57,367 nucleotides of DNA, from NCBI GenBank assembly GCA_023511835.1, contig JAIMAT010000007.1, positions 1 to 57,367 on the forward strand. The letters run 5' to 3'. This stretch comes from Bacillota bacterium (lineage in GTDB: Bacteria > Bacillota > Sulfobacillia > JAIMAT01). The notes below the pieces were generated by a model that saw only the letters and a list, made by a program, of their open reading frames with translations, searched no databases and was not told the origin of the DNA. This document shows, piece after piece, positions 26,064 through 41,614 of the stretch (the stretch's first letter is position 1; every line of letters begins with the position of its first letter). The translations under genes and the position numbers were made by a program.

Positions 26064-26360
26064 TCAGCGCAGCCCCTCGAAGAAGTCGATCTTCTGGCCC
26101 GGCTTGAGGACCACGTAGGCCTTCTTCCGGTCGGGCGTGCGGCCTTCCGCCCCGCGCTGGCGGCGCCGCTTGCCGGGCAGGATGACCGTGTTGACGCGCT
26201 CCACCTTGACGTGGAAGGCCTCCTCCACGGCGCGTTTGACCGCGGTGCGCGTCGCCCTCCGATCGACCAGGAAGACGTACCTGCCCTGGTCGATCCCCTT
26301 CATGCTCTCCTCCGTCACCACCGGCCGGAGGATGACGTCCTGCGGCGCCGGTCCGCTCAC
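26064..26360 (-). CDS. rplW: 50S ribosomal protein L23
   Basis: A 98-residue L23 with ILRPVVTEESMKGIDQGRYVF and VERVNTVILPGKRRRQRG. It forms the docking site for trigger factor and SRP at the tunnel exit. The GTG start overlaps the rplD stop (GTGA), implying coupled translation. Confidence 0.97.
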   Translation of the reverse strand: MSGPAPQDVILRPVVTEESMKGIDQGRYVFLVDRRATRTAVKRAVEEAFHVKVERVNTVILPGKRRRQRGAEGRTPDRKKAYVVLKPGQKIDFFEGLR

Positions 26361-26980
26361 CCCGCCAGCACCTCCCCGGCCCTCTCGACGGCCGCCTTCT
26401 CGAAGAGGAGCGCCTTGTGCGCCAGGACCTCGTAGGCGTTCAGGTCCTGGACCGGGGCCGTCGCCACCTTCGGCAGGTTCCGGGCCGACAGGTAGACGTT
26501 CGGCTTCAGGTCGGAGGTGACCACCAGCGCGCCCTCCAGCCCGATGGCCTCGAGAAGCCTCCGCATCTCGCGGGTACGGGGCTCGCTGAACTCCAGCCCC
26601 TCCACCACCTTTAGCTGGCCGTCACGCACCTTGGCGGAGAGCGCCGAGCGCAGCGCCGCGCGCCGCGCCTTGCGGGGGATGGCGTAGCGGTAGGAGCGGG
26701 GCTGGGGCCCGAAGACCGTGCCGCCGCCCTTCCAGTGCGGGGCGCGGATGCTGCCCTGGCGCGCGCGACCTGTGTGCTTCTGGCGCCACGGCTTCCGCCC
26801 GCCGCCCGAGACCATGCCACGCGTCCGCGTGGCCGCCGTCCCCTGCCGGCGGTTGGCCAGGTACATGACCACCGCCTGGTGCATCAGCGGCTCGTTGGGC
26901 TCCACGCCGAAGACCGACTCCGGCAGCTCCATCTCCCCGGTCTGTTCGCCCTGCATGTTGTAGACAGGAACCCTGGGCAC
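26357..26980 (-). CDS. rplD: 50S ribosomal protein L4
   Basis: A 207-residue L4 with RRQGTAATRTRGMVSGGGRKPWRQKHTGRARQGS, the tunnel loop, and VVEGLEFSEPRTREM. In E. coli L4 represses the S10 operon; no target structure was identified here. GTG start after a GGGGGG run. Confidence 0.97.
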   Translation of the reverse strand: MPRVPVYNMQGEQTGEMELPESVFGVEPNEPLMHQAVVMYLANRRQGTAATRTRGMVSGGGRKPWRQKHTGRARQGSIRAPHWKGGGTVFGPQPRSYRYAIPRKARRAALRSALSAKVRDGQLKVVEGLEFSEPRTREMRRLLEAIGLEGALVVTSDLKPNVYLSARNLPKVATAPVQDLNAYEVLAHKALLFEKAAVERAGEVLAG

Positions 26981-27050
26981 CCCTCGTCCCCCCTTTCGCG
27001 CCCGGCCGGACTCCCGGCGGCCGGCCCGAGCGGGCCGGCTCCGCCGCCGC

Positions 27051-27695
27051 TCACGCCCGCGCCGGGATCATCTTGTTCGTGGAGCGGATGAGTAGAAGCG
27101 CGCCCTTGGCGCCAGGCACGCTGCCCTTGACGAGCAGGAGGTTCCGCTCCGGTTCGACGCGCACGACCTCCAGGTTCTGCACCGTCGCGCGCCGCGCCCC
27201 CATATGCCCGGGCATTCCCCGGCCCTTGAAGACGCGCGCCGGGTAGGTCGAGGCGCCCAGGGAGCCGACGCGCCGGTGATACTTCGAACCATGCGACATG
27301 GGGCCGCGCCGGAAACCGTGGCGCTTGATGACGCCCTGGAAGCCCTTGCCCTTGCTGATTCCGGTCACGTCCACCCGGTCGCCGCGGTTGAAGAGCGCCA
27401 CCGTCACCTCCTGGCCGCTGGAGAAGGCGCCGGGCTCCTCCACGCGGACCTCGCGCAGCCAGCGGACGGGCTCGACGCCGTGGCGGGCGAAGTGCCCCGC
27501 CATCGGCTTCTTCACCCGTCTCGGCTTGACGCTGCCGAAGCCGAGCTGGACGGCGGCGTAGCCGTCGCGCTCGGGCGTCTTGACCTGGACCACGCGGCAG
27601 GGACCCGCCTCGATGGCGGTGACGGGGAGCAGGCGGCCCTCTTCGTCGAAGAGCTGCGTGATCCCCAGTTTCCTGCCCAGAATCGCCTTGGCCAA
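27051..27695 (-). CDS. rplC: 50S ribosomal protein L3
   Basis: An L3 of about 214 residues: AKAILGRKLGITQLFDEEGRLLPVTAIEAGPC and FQGVIKRHGFRRGPMSHGSKYHR. The TTG at 27695 fits the family N-terminus and lies six bases after GGAGGTG; an in-frame GTG at 27704 is the alternative. A 70-base gap separates it from rplD. Confidence 0.96.
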   Translation of the reverse strand: MAKAILGRKLGITQLFDEEGRLLPVTAIEAGPCRVVQVKTPERDGYAAVQLGFGSVKPRRVKKPMAGHFARHGVEPVRWLREVRVEEPGAFSSGQEVTVALFNRGDRVDVTGISKGKGFQGVIKRHGFRRGPMSHGSKYHRRVGSLGASTYPARVFKGRGMPGHMGARRATVQNLEVVRVEPERNLLLVKGSVPGAKGALLLIRSTNKMIPARA

Positions 27696-27731
27696 ACCCT
27701 TCACCTCCGCCCCGCGCCGGGCCGGCGCCGG

Positions 27732-28040
27732 CTACAGCTTGATCTCGATGTCCACGCCGGCCGGCAGGTCGAGGCGCATCAGCGCGTCCACGGTGCGCGG
27801 CGTCGGGTCCAGGATGTCGATGAGGCGCTTGTGCGTCCGCATCTCGAATTGCTCCCGGATGTCCTTCTCGCCGTTGGGCGCCACCAGGACGGTGTAGACC
27901 GCGCGCTCCGTGGGAAGCGGGACCGGGCCCGCCACCTCCGCGCCGGTCCGCTTGGCCGTCTCCACGATCTGCCCCGCCGACTGGTCCAGGACCGCGTGGT
28001 CGAAGCCCCGCAACCGGATCCGGATCTTCTGGCGAGCCAT
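27732..28040 (-). CDS. rpsJ: 30S ribosomal protein S10
   Basis: A 102-residue S10, [25 protein letters not shown] and [33 protein letters not shown]. Also NusE, the antitermination partner of NusG. It begins only ten bases after tuf, so the S10 genes probably continue the str transcript. Confidence 0.98.
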   Translation of the reverse strand: MARQKIRIRLRGFDHAVLDQSAGQIVETAKRTGAEVAGPVPLPTERAVYTVLVAPNGEKDIREQFEMRTHKRLIDILDPTPRTVDALMRLDLPAGVDIEIKL

Positions 28041-28050
28041 CGGATCCCTC

Positions 28051-29253
<1,203 letters not shown>

Positions 29254-29312
29254 CGCTCGTTCACCCTCCCCGCTTCAGTCCTCCCGGGCACTCGCCCGGC
29301 CTGCCGACAGCC

Positions 29313-31397
29313 TCAAGCCTTCTGGGCCTGGGCGCGGTGGTGGATCACCTCGTCCGCGAGGTTGCGCGGCACTTCCTCGTAATGGTCGAACTGCATGGTG
29401 TACGTGCCCCGCCCCTGCGTCTTGGAACGCAGGTCGGTGGCGTAACCGAACATCTCCGCCAGGGGCACGAAGGCGCGGATCACCTGGGCGTTGCCGCGCG
29501 GCTCCATGCCCTCGATCCTGCCCCTGCGCGCGTTGATGTCGCCGATCACGTCGCCCATGTACTCCTCGGGTACCACCACCTCGACCTTCATCACCGGCTC
29601 CAGGAGCACGGGGTCGGCCTGCTGCGCCGCGTTGCGGAAGGCCATGGACCCTGCGATCTTGAAGGCCATGTCCGACGAGTCCACCTCGTGGTAGGAGCCG
29701 TCGAAGAGCGTGGCCCGCACGTCCACCATGGGGTAGCCGGCCACCACGCCATTCTGCATCGCCTCGCGCACGCCGGCCTCCACGGCCGGGATGAACTCCT
29801 TGGGAACCACCCCGCCGACGATCTTGTCGACGAATTCGAAGCCCTTGCCCGCCTCCAGCGGCTCGATCTCCAGCCAGACGTCGCCGTACTGACCGTGGCC
29901 ACCCGTCTGTCGGACGAAGCGGCCCTGGGCCCGCGCGCTGCGGCGGATGGTCTCACGGTAGGCCACCTGCGGCCGCCCCACATTGGCCTGGACGTGGAAC
30001 TCCCGCTTCAGCCGGTCGACGATGATCTCCAGGTGGAGCTCGCCCATACCCGAGATGATGGTCTGCCCGGTCTCCGGATCCGTGGCGACGCGGAAGGTGG
30101 GATCCTCGTCGGCCAGGCGCTGTAGCGCCTCGCCCATGCGGTCCTGATCGGCCTGCGTCTTCGGTTCGATGGCCACCGAGATGACAGGCTCGGGGAACTG
30201 CATGGCCTCGAGGCGGATGGGCGCCTCCTCGGGGCAGAGCGTGTCGCCGGTCTTGGTCTGCTTCAGTCCCACCGCCGCCACGATCTCGCCGGCCCCGGCC
30301 TCGGCCACCTCCTCGCGGTGGTTGGCGTGCATGCGCAGGAGCCGGCCGATGCGCTCCTTCCTCCCGGTGTTGGCGTTGAGCACGTAGGAGCCGGCGCTCA
30401 GCCGCCCGGAGTAGACGCGCAGGAAGCAGAGCTTGCCCACGAAGGGGTCGGCCGCGATCTTGAAGGCCAGCGCCGCCAGCGGCTCCTCGTCGGAGACCTG
30501 ACGCACGATCTCCTCCCCGGTGCGCGGGTCGACGCCGTGGACCGGCGGCAGGTCCAGGGGCGAGGGCAGGTACTCCAGGACCGCGTCCAGGAGCGTCTGC
30601 ACGCCCTTGTTCCGGTAGGCGGCGCCGCAGAGGACGGGCACAGCCCGCAGCTCCAGCGTCCCCTTGCGGAGGGCCGCGCGGATCTCCTCGGGCGCGATGG
30701 CCTCGCCGTCGAGGTACTTCATCATCAGGTCGTCATCCAGCTCGGCCGCCGCCTCGACCAGCTTCTCCCGCCACTCCTCCGCCCGCGAGCGGAGTTCCTC
30801 GGGGATCTCCCGCTCCTCCATCACCGTGCCCAGCTCGTCGACCCAGTAGATCGCCTTGCCGCGCACCAGGTCGACCACGCCGGCGAAGCTCTCCTCCGCC
30901 CCGATGGGGATCTGGACCGGCACCGGGTTGGCGCCGAGCCGCTCGCGGATGGAGCGGACCGAACCGTAGAAGTCCGCGCCGACGGAATCCATCTTGTTGA
31001 TGAAGGCGATGCGCGGAACGCCGTAACGGTCGGCCTGCCGCCAGACGGTCTCCGACTGCGGCTCCACACCGTTCTTGGCATCAAAGATGGCGATGACGCC
31101 GTCCAGCACCCGTAGCGCGCGCTCCACCTCCACGGTGAAGTCCACGTGCCCGGGCGTGTCGATGATGTTGATCCGGTGGTCCTTCCAGAAGCAGGTCGTC
31201 GCCGCGGAGGTAATGGTGATGCCCCGCTCCTGCTCCTGCGGCATCCAGTCCATGGTGGCCGAACCCTCGTGGACCTCGCCCATGCGGTGGACCCGGCCGG
31301 TATAGAACAGGATGCGCTCCGTCGTGGTCGTCTTGCCGGCGTCGATATGCGCGGAGATACCGATGTTGCGCACGCGCTCCAGCGGGATCTCAGGCAT
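29313..31397 (-). CDS. fusA: Elongation factor G
   Basis: A 694-residue EF-G, the translocation GTPase. G1 [10 protein letters not shown], switch region [23 protein letters not shown] and the domain IV tip are present. The start ATG at 31397 is preceded by GGAGGGAACGTG. Second gene from the end of the str operon, 80 bases past rpsG. Confidence 0.98.
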   Translation of the reverse strand: MPEIPLERVRNIGISAHIDAGKTTTTERILFYTGRVHRMGEVHEGSATMDWMPQEQERGITITSAATTCFWKDHRINIIDTPGHVDFTVEVERALRVLDGVIAIFDAKNGVEPQSETVWRQADRYGVPRIAFINKMDSVGADFYGSVRSIRERLGANPVPVQIPIGAEESFAGVVDLVRGKAIYWVDELGTVMEEREIPEELRSRAEEWREKLVEAAAELDDDLMMKYLDGEAIAPEEIRAALRKGTLELRAVPVLCGAAYRNKGVQTLLDAVLEYLPSPLDLPPVHGVDPRTGEEIVRQVSDEEPLAALAFKIAADPFVGKLCFLRVYSGRLSAGSYVLNANTGRKERIGRLLRMHANHREEVAEAGAGEIVAAVGLKQTKTGDTLCPEEAPIRLEAMQFPEPVISVAIEPKTQADQDRMGEALQRLADEDPTFRVATDPETGQTIISGMGELHLEIIVDRLKREFHVQANVGRPQVAYRETIRRSARAQGRFVRQTGGHGQYGDVWLEIEPLEAGKGFEFVDKIVGGVVPKEFIPAVEAGVREAMQNGVVAGYPMVDVRATLFDGSYHEVDSSDMAFKIAGSMAFRNAAQQADPVLLEPVMKVEVVVPEEYMGDVIGDINARRGRIEGMEPRGNAQVIRAFVPLAEMFGYATDLRSKTQGRGTYTMQFDHYEEVPRNLADEVIHHRAQAQKA

Positions 31398-31480
31398 CAC
31401 GTTCCCTCCTTCCCTCTCGAAATCTCCCCCGCAGCCCGCCGGCCGGAATCCGCGGGCCACCTCGGTCCCGGGACACGCCG

Positions 31481-31951
31481 CTACCAGCGGTAGTGGGCGA
31501 AGGCCCGGTTCGACTCGGCCATGCGATGGAGTTCCTCTTTCCGGCGCACGGCGCCGCCGGTGTTGTTGGCCGCATCCAGGATCTCGCCGGCCAGCCGTTC
31601 CACCATGCCGCGCTCGTTCCGCTGCCGGGCGTACTGCACGAGCCAGCGCAACGCCAGCGACCGCCGCCGCTCCGGCCGCACCTCGAGCGGCACCTGGTAG
31701 GTGGCGCCGCCGACCCGCCGAGGGCGGACCTCCAGGGCGGGCATGGCGTTGCGGACCGCCTGTTCGAAGACTTCCAGCGGCTCCCGCCCGGTCCGCTCGC
31801 GGATCCGCTCCAGCGCCTCGTAGAAGATTCTCTGGGCCAGCGACTTCTTGCCGTCCCGCATGATTTTGTTAATCATGCGCGCCGCCAGCTCCGACCCGTA
31901 GACCGGGTCCGGTGCCACCTCTCGTGGCGGTACGGGACCGCGTCTGGGCAT
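31481..31951 (-). CDS. rpsG: 30S ribosomal protein S7
   Basis: A 156-residue S7 with [36 protein letters not shown] and the C-terminal [14 protein letters not shown]. It nucleates the 30S head and in E. coli represses the str operon. Confidence 0.98.
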   Translation of the reverse strand: MPRRGPVPPREVAPDPVYGSELAARMINKIMRDGKKSLAQRIFYEALERIRERTGREPLEVFEQAVRNAMPALEVRPRRVGGATYQVPLEVRPERRRSLALRWLVQYARQRNERGMVERLAGEILDAANNTGGAVRRKEELHRMAESNRAFAHYRW

Positions 31952-31989
31952 CCTGGCGCCCCCTCCTCCCAGCCCCGTCTCTCAGGGAA

Positions 31990-32364
31990 CTACTTCTTGG
32001 GCCGCTTGGCGCCGTACTTGGAACGTCCCTGGCGCCGGCGCTCCACCCCGGCCGCGTCCAGCGTGCCGCGGATGATATGGTAGCGGACCCCGGGGAGATC
32101 CTTGACGCGCCCGCCGCGGACCAGGACCACCGAGTGCTCCTGGAGGTTGTGCCCCTCGCCCGGGATGTAGGCCGTCACCTCGACGCCGTTGGTCAGCCGT
32201 ACCCGGGCCACCTTGCGCAGAGCGGAGTTGGGCTTCTTGGGCGTCTGGGTCCGGACCTGGACGCAGACGCCGCGCTTCTGCGGATTGCCGCGCAGCGCCG
32301 GCGCCGCAGTCTTCTGGGCGACCGGCTGACGACCGCCGCGGATCAGCTGGTTGATGGTGGGCAT
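31990..32364 (-). CDS. rpsL: 30S ribosomal protein S12
   Basis: A 124-residue S12. The decoding loop motifs [18 protein letters not shown] and [19 protein letters not shown] are intact, with lysines at the usual streptomycin-resistance positions (wild-type pattern; PKKPNS and GRVKDLPG). ATG start after GAGGAGGTGC. Confidence 0.98.
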   Translation of the reverse strand: MPTINQLIRGGRQPVAQKTAAPALRGNPQKRGVCVQVRTQTPKKPNSALRKVARVRLTNGVEVTAYIPGEGHNLQEHSVVLVRGGRVKDLPGVRYHIIRGTLDAAGVERRRQGRSKYGAKRPKK

Positions 32365-32388
32365 CCCGCACCTCCTCTCACGCGCTCA

Positions 32389-32417
32389 GGTGGCCCGGAA
32401 GCAGCTTCCGGGCCACC
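32389..32417 (-). other. Large perfect palindrome upstream of rpsL
   Basis: Two 14-base arms (GGTGGCCCGGAAGC and its complement) flank one central base. In RNA this would fold to a stable hairpin 25 bases upstream of the rpsL start, between it and the L7Ae-like gene. No T-run follows on the minus strand, so it is not a standard terminator. It may be a processing or autoregulatory site. Confidence 0.6.
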
Positions 32418-32457
32418 GCCGATCCCGATCCTGGACCGGGCTCTCCTCCGGAACCGC

Positions 32458-32715
32458 TCATCCCGTTTCGCGGAGGATCGCCGCCGCCGCCGTGCCCACG
32501 TCGACCCCGCACTCCCGGCCGAGCTCCATCATACTCTCGTACCAGCTGACGGCCACGTGGTTTTCTTCGCACAGCTTGAGCAGCGGCTCGATCACCCTGC
32601 GCTCGGCGTCGCGCGCCACGCAGACCAGGCGCGCCTGGCCCCGCTGTACCGCCTTCAGCGTCTGCTTGGTGCCCACCACGCGGCGGGCACCAGCCGCTTC
32701 CGCCATCGGGCCCAT
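32458..32715 (-). CDS. rplGB: L7Ae-family ribosomal-associated protein (YbxF-like)
   Basis: An 85-residue member of the L7Ae/L30e kink-turn-binding family: VVGTKQTLKAVQRGQARLVCVARDAE, then CEENHVAVSWYESMMELGRECGVDVGTAAAAIL. Bacillus keeps this gene between rpoC and rpsL as here. It binds kink-turn RNAs; its role in the ribosome is not settled. The ATG at 32715 follows GGAGGG by six bases. Confidence 0.93.
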   Translation of the reverse strand: MGPMAEAAGARRVVGTKQTLKAVQRGQARLVCVARDAERRVIEPLLKLCEENHVAVSWYESMMELGRECGVDVGTAAAAILRETG

Positions 32716-32763
32716 GCCTCGCCCTCCACTCTCCAGGCGCAGAGCGCCGGGCAAAGCGCTAGC

Positions 32764-32789
32764 ATTCTAGCACCGGCCGGAAAAGCCCG

Positions 32790-32793
<4 letters not shown>
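32764..32793 (-). promoter_or_regulatory. Promoter for the L7Ae-rpsL-rpsG-fusA-tuf operon
   Basis: TTGACG (32793-32788), an 18-base spacer and TAGAAT (32769-32764) on the minus strand. The -35 box contains the TGA stop of rpoC. It gives the str operon its own transcription start. Confidence 0.7.
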
Positions 32794-36353
<3,560 letters not shown>

Positions 36354-36387
36354 CCGCAGGTCCCCCTTCCTTGCGCTGGCCGGAGCC

Positions 36388-39300
36388 TCATTCCAGGTCG
36401 TCCACGGGCTCGTCGCCGGCGAAGCCGTCCTCCGGCTCCACCGCGAAGACGCCCATGCCGGGAAGCTCGCCTTCCTCGTCGGACTCCTCGGCGCTCTCCT
36501 CGATACGCTCCTCGTCCAGCGTGGCCTGGGCGGCCTGGCGCGCCTCGACCGCGGCCGGGCGGCGCACCTCGCTCAGGTCGAAGTCGTATTCGCTCGGCGT
36601 CTCGCCGTACTCGTCGTCGGTCTCGACCAGCTCCACCTCCTGGCCGTCGTGCGAGTAGATGCGAACGTCCAGCCCCAGGCTCTGCATCTCCTTGATCAGC
36701 ACCTTGAAGGACTCGGGTACGCCGGGCTGCGGCACGTTCTCGCCTTTGATGATGGCCTCGTAGGTCTTGACGCGCCCGATGGTGTCGTCGGACTTGACCG
36801 TCAGCAACTCCTGCAGCGTGTAGGCCGAGCCGTACGCCTCCAGCGCCCAGACCTCCATCTCGCCAAAGCGCTGGCCGCCGAATTGTGCCTTTCCGCCCAG
36901 CGGCTGCTGGGTGACCAGCGAGTAGGGGCCCGTCGAACGCGCGTGGATCTTGTCGTCCACCAGGTGCGCCAACTTGAGGATATAGACGTAGCCCACCGTC
37001 ACCGGGTTGTCGAAGGGCTCGCCCGTCCGACCGTCATAGAGCACCGTCTTCCCGTTCTCGGGCAGGCCCGCCTCGCGCAGCATCTCCAGGATCTCTTGCT
37101 CGCTGGCCCCGTCGAAGACCGGCGTCGCCACCCGGATGCCCAGCTCCTGCGCCGCCCAACCCAGCGTGCACTCCAGGATCTGGCCCAGGTTCATGCGCGA
37201 GGGCACGCCCAGCGGGTTGAGGACGATGTCCACCGGGCGACCGTCGGGCAGGTAGGGCATATCCTCCACGGGGAGGATCTTGGAGACGACGCCCTTGTTG
37301 CCGTGGCGGCCGGCCATCTTGTCGCCGGCCGAGATCTTCCGCTTCTGGGCCACGTAGACGCGGATGAGCTGGTTGACGCCCGGGGCCAGCTCGTCGCCGT
37401 TCTCGCGCGAGAAGACCTTGACGTCGACCACGATGCCGCTCTCGCCGTGCGGCACGCGCAGCGAGGTGTCGCGCACCTCGCGCGCCTTCTCGCCGAAGAT
37501 GGCGCGGAGCAGCCGCTCCTCCGCCGTCAGCTCGGTCTCGCCCTTGGGCGTCACCTTGCCCACCAGGATGTCGCCCGGGTGGACCTCGGCGCCGATGCGG
37601 ACGATGCCGCGCTCGTCCAGGTCCTTCAGCACGTCCTCGCCCACGTTGGGGATGTCGCGCGTGATCTCTTCCGGGCCCAGCTTGGTGTCCCGCGCCTCGC
37701 ACTCGTGCTCCTCGATGTGGATCGAGGTGAAGGTGTCGTCCCGGACCAGGCGCTCGCTGAGCAGGATGGCGTCCTCGTAGTTGTACCCCTCCCAGGGCAT
37801 GAAGGCGCAGAGGACGTTCTTGCCCAGGGCCAGCTCGCCGTGGTCGACGCTCGGCCCGTCCGCCAGGATGTCGCCCGCCTCGACGCGCTGGCCGACGCGG
37901 ACCACCGGCTTCTGGTTGAAGCAGGTCCCCTGGTTGGTCCGCTGGAACTTCAACAGTTCGTAGAGGTCTCGCTGGCCGTCGTCGCCGCGCACGATCACCT
38001 CGTCGGCGGTGACGCGCTCCACGATCCCCGCCCGCCGCGCCAATACCTGCACCCCCGAGTCCATGGCGGCGCGGAACTCGATGCCTGTGCCCACCAGCGG
38101 CGCCTCGGTGGTCAGGAGCGGGACCGCCTGTCTCTGCATGTTGGCGCCCATCAGCGCGCGGTTGGCGTCGTCGTGCTCCAGGAAGGGGATGAGCGCGGTG
38201 GCCACGCTCACCACCTGCTTCGGCGAGACGTCCATGTAGTCGACCTCGGTGGGCGCCACTCGGACGATGTCCTGCTGGTAGCGGCAGGTAACCCGCTCCG
38301 CCTGGAAGCGCCCCGCCTCGTCCAGCGGCTCGTTGGCCTGGGCGATGCGCGCGTCGTCCTCCTCGTCGGCGGTCAGGTAGACGATCTCGTCCGTCACCTG
38401 ACCCTCGACCACCTTCCGGTAGGGCGTCTCGATGAAGCCGTACTCGTTGATGCGGGCGTAGGTGGAGAGCGCGCCGATCAGGCCGATGTTGGGCCCTTCC
38501 GGCGTCTCGATGGGGCACATGCGCCCGTAGTGCGAGTGATGGACGTCGCGCACGTCGAAGCCGGCCCGCTCGCGCGAGAGGCCGCCCGGCCCCAGGGCGC
38601 TCAGGCGGCGCTTGTGCGTCAGCTCGGCCAGCGGGTTGGTCTGGTCCATGAACTGGCTGAGCTGGCTGGAGCCGAAGAACTCCTTGACCGCGGCCACCAC
38701 CGGCCGGATGTTGATCAGCGCCTGTGGCGTGATCAGCTCCGCGTCCTGGATGGTCATGCGCTCCCGGATCACCCGCTCCATGCGGGCCAGCCCCACCCGG
38801 AACTGGTTTTGCAGGAGCTCGCCCACCGAGCGCAGGCGCCGGTTCCCGAGGTGGTCGATGTCGTCGGTGGCGCCGACGCCGCGCATCAGCGTGAACATGT
38901 AGTTGACGATAGCCGCCACATCGTCCGGCGTGATGGTCTTGACGTCCATGGCGGGCGCCCCGTTGCTCAGCACCAGCAGCTCGCGGTCGTCGTCGGTACG
39001 GACGCGCAGCTCGCGCACGCCCGCCTGGCTCAGCTGCTCGGCCACGGCGCGGGTGATGCGGCCGCCCGCGGGCAGGAGGAGCGCGCCGCTGGCGGGATCC
39101 CGGACGTCCTCCGCCGCCGTGCGGCCGACCACGCGGTTGCGCAGGCTCAGCTTCTTGTTCAGCTTGTAGCGGCCCACCGCGGCCAGGTCGTACCGCTTGG
39201 GATCGGTCAGGAGCCCCTCCAGGAGGGCGCGCGCATTCTCCTCCGTGGGGGGCTCGCCCGGGCGGAGCCGTTTGTAGATCTCGACCAGGGCGGTGCGCGC

Positions 39301-39975
39301 ATCGCGGGTCGGGTCGTGTTCCAGCGTCGCACGCACCTCCGCCGTCTCCCCGAGGAGGGCGAGAAGCTGTTCGTCGCTCTCCCAGCCTAGCGCGCGGAGC
39401 AGGGCGGTCGCGGGCAGCTTCCGCGTCCGGTCGACGCGCACCTGGAGGATGCCGCCCGCCTCGGTCTCGAACTCGAGCCAGGCGCCGCGGTTGGGGATGA
39501 CCGTGCAGGTGTAGACCGGGTTCCCGCCGGCGTCGACGTCACGGCCGTAGTAGACGCCTGGCGAGCGGACGAGTTGGCTGACGACGACGCGCTCGGCGCC
39601 GTTGATGATGAAGGTGCCCGTCTCGGTCATGAGCGGGAAGTCGCCCATGAAGACCTCCTGCTCCTTCATCTCGCCCGTCTCGCTGTTGATCAGGCGGACG
39701 CGGACGCGCAGCGGCGCCGCATAGGTGGCGTCGCGCTCCTTGCACTCGCGCTCGCTGTACTTGGGCTCGCCGAGGGTGTAGTCCAGGAACTCCAGGATCA
39801 GGTTCCCGGTGAAGTCCCGGATGGGGGAGATGTCGTGGAACATCTCCAGCAGGCCTTCCTCCAGGAACCACTGGTAGGACTTCCGCTGCACCTCGATCAG
39901 GTTGGGGATGTCCAGGACCTCGGCGATCTTCGCAAAGCTCTTGCGCTGCCCCGCCAGCCGCGTCGGGTCGGCCAT
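36388..39975 (-). CDS. rpoB: RNA polymerase beta subunit
   Basis: A 1195-residue beta subunit. The rifampicin region reads [30 protein letters not shown], a susceptible-type sequence. [17 protein letters not shown] and [16 protein letters not shown] are also typical. The ATG at 39975 (GGAG eight bases upstream) was preferred to the in-frame GTG three codons earlier. The C-terminus is very acidic. The gene has its own promoter about 200 bases upstream. Confidence 0.98.
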   Translation of the reverse strand: MADPTRLAGQRKSFAKIAEVLDIPNLIEVQRKSYQWFLEEGLLEMFHDISPIRDFTGNLILEFLDYTLGEPKYSERECKERDATYAAPLRVRVRLINSETGEMKEQEVFMGDFPLMTETGTFIINGAERVVVSQLVRSPGVYYGRDVDAGGNPVYTCTVIPNRGAWLEFETEAGGILQVRVDRTRKLPATALLRALGWESDEQLLALLGETAEVRATLEHDPTRDARTALVEIYKRLRPGEPPTEENARALLEGLLTDPKRYDLAAVGRYKLNKKLSLRNRVVGRTAAEDVRDPASGALLLPAGGRITRAVAEQLSQAGVRELRVRTDDDRELLVLSNGAPAMDVKTITPDDVAAIVNYMFTLMRGVGATDDIDHLGNRRLRSVGELLQNQFRVGLARMERVIRERMTIQDAELITPQALINIRPVVAAVKEFFGSSQLSQFMDQTNPLAELTHKRRLSALGPGGLSRERAGFDVRDVHHSHYGRMCPIETPEGPNIGLIGALSTYARINEYGFIETPYRKVVEGQVTDEIVYLTADEEDDARIAQANEPLDEAGRFQAERVTCRYQQDIVRVAPTEVDYMDVSPKQVVSVATALIPFLEHDDANRALMGANMQRQAVPLLTTEAPLVGTGIEFRAAMDSGVQVLARRAGIVERVTADEVIVRGDDGQRDLYELLKFQRTNQGTCFNQKPVVRVGQRVEAGDILADGPSVDHGELALGKNVLCAFMPWEGYNYEDAILLSERLVRDDTFTSIHIEEHECEARDTKLGPEEITRDIPNVGEDVLKDLDERGIVRIGAEVHPGDILVGKVTPKGETELTAEERLLRAIFGEKAREVRDTSLRVPHGESGIVVDVKVFSRENGDELAPGVNQLIRVYVAQKRKISAGDKMAGRHGNKGVVSKILPVEDMPYLPDGRPVDIVLNPLGVPSRMNLGQILECTLGWAAQELGIRVATPVFDGASEQEILEMLREAGLPENGKTVLYDGRTGEPFDNPVTVGYVYILKLAHLVDDKIHARSTGPYSLVTQQPLGGKAQFGGQRFGEMEVWALEAYGSAYTLQELLTVKSDDTIGRVKTYEAIIKGENVPQPGVPESFKVLIKEMQSLGLDVRIYSHDGQEVELVETDDEYGETPSEYDFDLSEVRRPAAVEARQAAQATLDEERIEESAEESDEEGELPGMGVFAVEPEDGFAGDEPVDDLE

Positions 39976-40181
39976 CGGCCTCACTCCTCTGCGCGAAGTT
40001 GACGATCACCCACAGGCGGGAACGACCCGAGTCAGCCGCTCGGCCGCGTGACAGGAAGGAACCAGCCGACGGGCATCGAATGGAGGAGCGTGGATGGAGC
40101 CTTTGGGAGTCGCAAGCGGAGGCGTCACTCTCCCGGCAGTGGTTCGCGCGCGATGAGGGCATCACGCTGCGGCAAGCTTTG

Positions 40182-40210
40182 AGTGTACATTATCCCCCTT
40201 GCGAGGTCAA
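40182..40210 (-). promoter_or_regulatory. Promoter for rpoB-rpoC
   Basis: TTGACC (40210-40205), 17 bases, TACACT (40187-40182) on the minus strand. It lies in the 336-base rplL-rpoB gap, which otherwise holds two hairpins upstream and a roughly 200-base untranslated leader in which I see no ORF or clear motif. Confidence 0.75.
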
Positions 40211-40224
40211 GAGAGTAGCGGCCC

Positions 40225-40285
40225 AGCCCGCCGGCCTTCCGCCGGCGGGCTGTCCTTTCCGCGGCCGCCGCCCGGTCGGCCGCGG
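40225..40285 (-). other. Tandem hairpins in the rplL-rpoB gap
   Basis: Two strong stems: an 11-bp stem with a 5-base loop at 40225-40251 (arms AGCCCGCCGGC) and a 9-bp stem with a 9-base loop at 40259-40285 (arms CCGCGGCCG). Neither is followed by a T-run on the minus strand. They sit after rplL and before the rpoB promoter, the place of the known attenuator and RNase III site in E. coli, so partial termination or processing is likely. Confidence 0.55.
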
Positions 40286-40311
40286 CCCGTCATCCTTGCG
40301 GGCTGGGCGTC

Positions 40312-40707
40312 CTACTTGATCTCGACCGTCGCCCCCGCCTCCTCCAGCTTGGCCCGCAGCGACTCGGCCTCCTCCTTGGAGACCTTCTCCTTGACCGGCT
40401 TGGGAGCGCCGTCCACGAGGTCCTTGGCCTCCTTGAGGCCGAGGCCGGTCAGCTCACGGACCACCTTGATCACCTGGATCTTCTTGTCGCCGGCCGACTG
40501 GAGGATGACGTCAAACTCCGTCTGCTCCTCGGCCGCCGGCTCCGCCGCGGCGGCGCCGGCCGCCCCCGCGCCCGGCGCGGCCGCCACCATGGCTACCGGC
40601 GCGGCCGCCGAGACGCCGTACTTCTCCTCGAACCGGTGCACGAGCTCCGAGAGCTCCAGCACCGAAAGCGTATCCACCAGCTCGAGAATCTGGTCCACCG
40701 CCGACAT
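40312..40707 (-). CDS. rplL: 50S ribosomal protein L7/L12
   Basis: A 131-residue L7/L12. N-terminal dimerisation helix [29 protein letters not shown], an alanine-rich hinge (about 45-65), and the C-terminal factor-binding domain with [32 protein letters not shown]. The start at 40707 follows GGGGAGG. It forms the GTPase-activating stalk with L10. Confidence 0.98.
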   Translation of the reverse strand: MSAVDQILELVDTLSVLELSELVHRFEEKYGVSAAAPVAMVAAAPGAGAAGAAAAEPAAEEQTEFDVILQSAGDKKIQVIKVVRELTGLGLKEAKDLVDGAPKPVKEKVSKEEAESLRAKLEEAGATVEIK

Positions 40708-40839
40708 CGCTTCCAACCTCCCCTTCGGCACCGGGTGTCCCGGTCCTCTTCCGAACTCCTCTCGGCCGCAGGAAGCCCGGCCCGCTGCGCTCCCCGCATC
40801 CGGGCAGGCGCCTCTCCGCCCTGTGGTCCCGTTCCCGCG

Positions 40840-41376
40840 CTAGGCCGCCGCCTGCCGCTGCTCCGCCAGCGCGTGCAGCTGCGTGGCCAGCCCGCGCAGC
40901 GGGGCCGCCAGGACAGAGGCCATGTTGCGCAGCGGCGCGGCCAGCATGCCGGCCACCTGGGCCAGCAGCTCCTCCCGGCCGGGCAGCGTCGCCAGCCGCT
41001 GCACGCCAGCCGCGTCGATGGCGCGGCCTTGCAGCACCCCGCCCTTGATGGTGACGCTCTTATGCGTCCGGGCGAACTCGCTCATGGCCTTCGCGACCGC
41101 AACCGGGTCGCTGTCGCCGAAGGCATACGAGTTGGGGCCCTCCAGGAGCGGCTTCAGCTCGTCCAGCCCGGCCTGCTCGGCTGCGCGGCGCGCCAGGGTG
41201 TTCTTGACCACGCGGAAGTCGATGCCCTGACTGCGCAGCTGCGCCCGCAAGGCGGTGCTCTCGGCCCCGGTCAGGCCGCGGAACTCCACCAGGACGACCG
41301 CCGCCGACTCCTTCAGCCGCCGGCTCAGCCATGCCACCGTCTCCGCCTTGGCGGCCATGGTGGCCGCATTGGGCAT
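40840..41376 (-). CDS. rplJ: 50S ribosomal protein L10
   Basis: A 178-residue L10 with VVLVEFRGLTGAESTALRAQLRSQGIDFRVVKNTLARRA and a C-terminal L12-binding helix (QLHALAEQRQ). The ATG at 41376 follows GAGGGG by six bases. It lies downstream of an L10 leader and upstream of rplL. Confidence 0.97.
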   Translation of the reverse strand: MPNAATMAAKAETVAWLSRRLKESAAVVLVEFRGLTGAESTALRAQLRSQGIDFRVVKNTLARRAAEQAGLDELKPLLEGPNSYAFGDSDPVAVAKAMSEFARTHKSVTIKGGVLQGRAIDAAGVQRLATLPGREELLAQVAGMLAAPLRNMASVLAAPLRGLATQLHALAEQRQAAA

Positions 41377-41614
41377 CCCGCACCCCTCCCCTCTTCCGGC
41401 TTGCCTGTTCCGCACGCCGCCCCGCCGGCGGCGGAGCGGCGTCGCTCCCAGACGAAAGGCGCCTCCCGCAGACGGGAGGCGTGACGGAGTGCCGGCTCCA
41501 TCGGCCGGTTCATCCGCTCGCCTCGGCAGGCGACCGGCCGCCGCCGGTCCTTGGGCCCCTCGGGCACCTGCTGTCTACGGCCGAGCAGCGTCCTTCAGCT
41601 GGCAAGGCGCCCGG
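41377..41614 (-). ncRNA. rplJL leader (L10 leader candidate) with attenuator-like hairpin
   Basis: The 240-base untranslated leader between a TATACT -10 box and rplJ contains a 9-bp hairpin, CGCCTCCCG-TCTG-CGGGAGGCG (41481-41460), followed by a short T-containing tail (CCTTTCG). L10 leaders that bind L10(L12)4 and control premature termination are known at this place in many bacteria. The kink-turn itself was not confirmed by folding. Confidence 0.6.
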
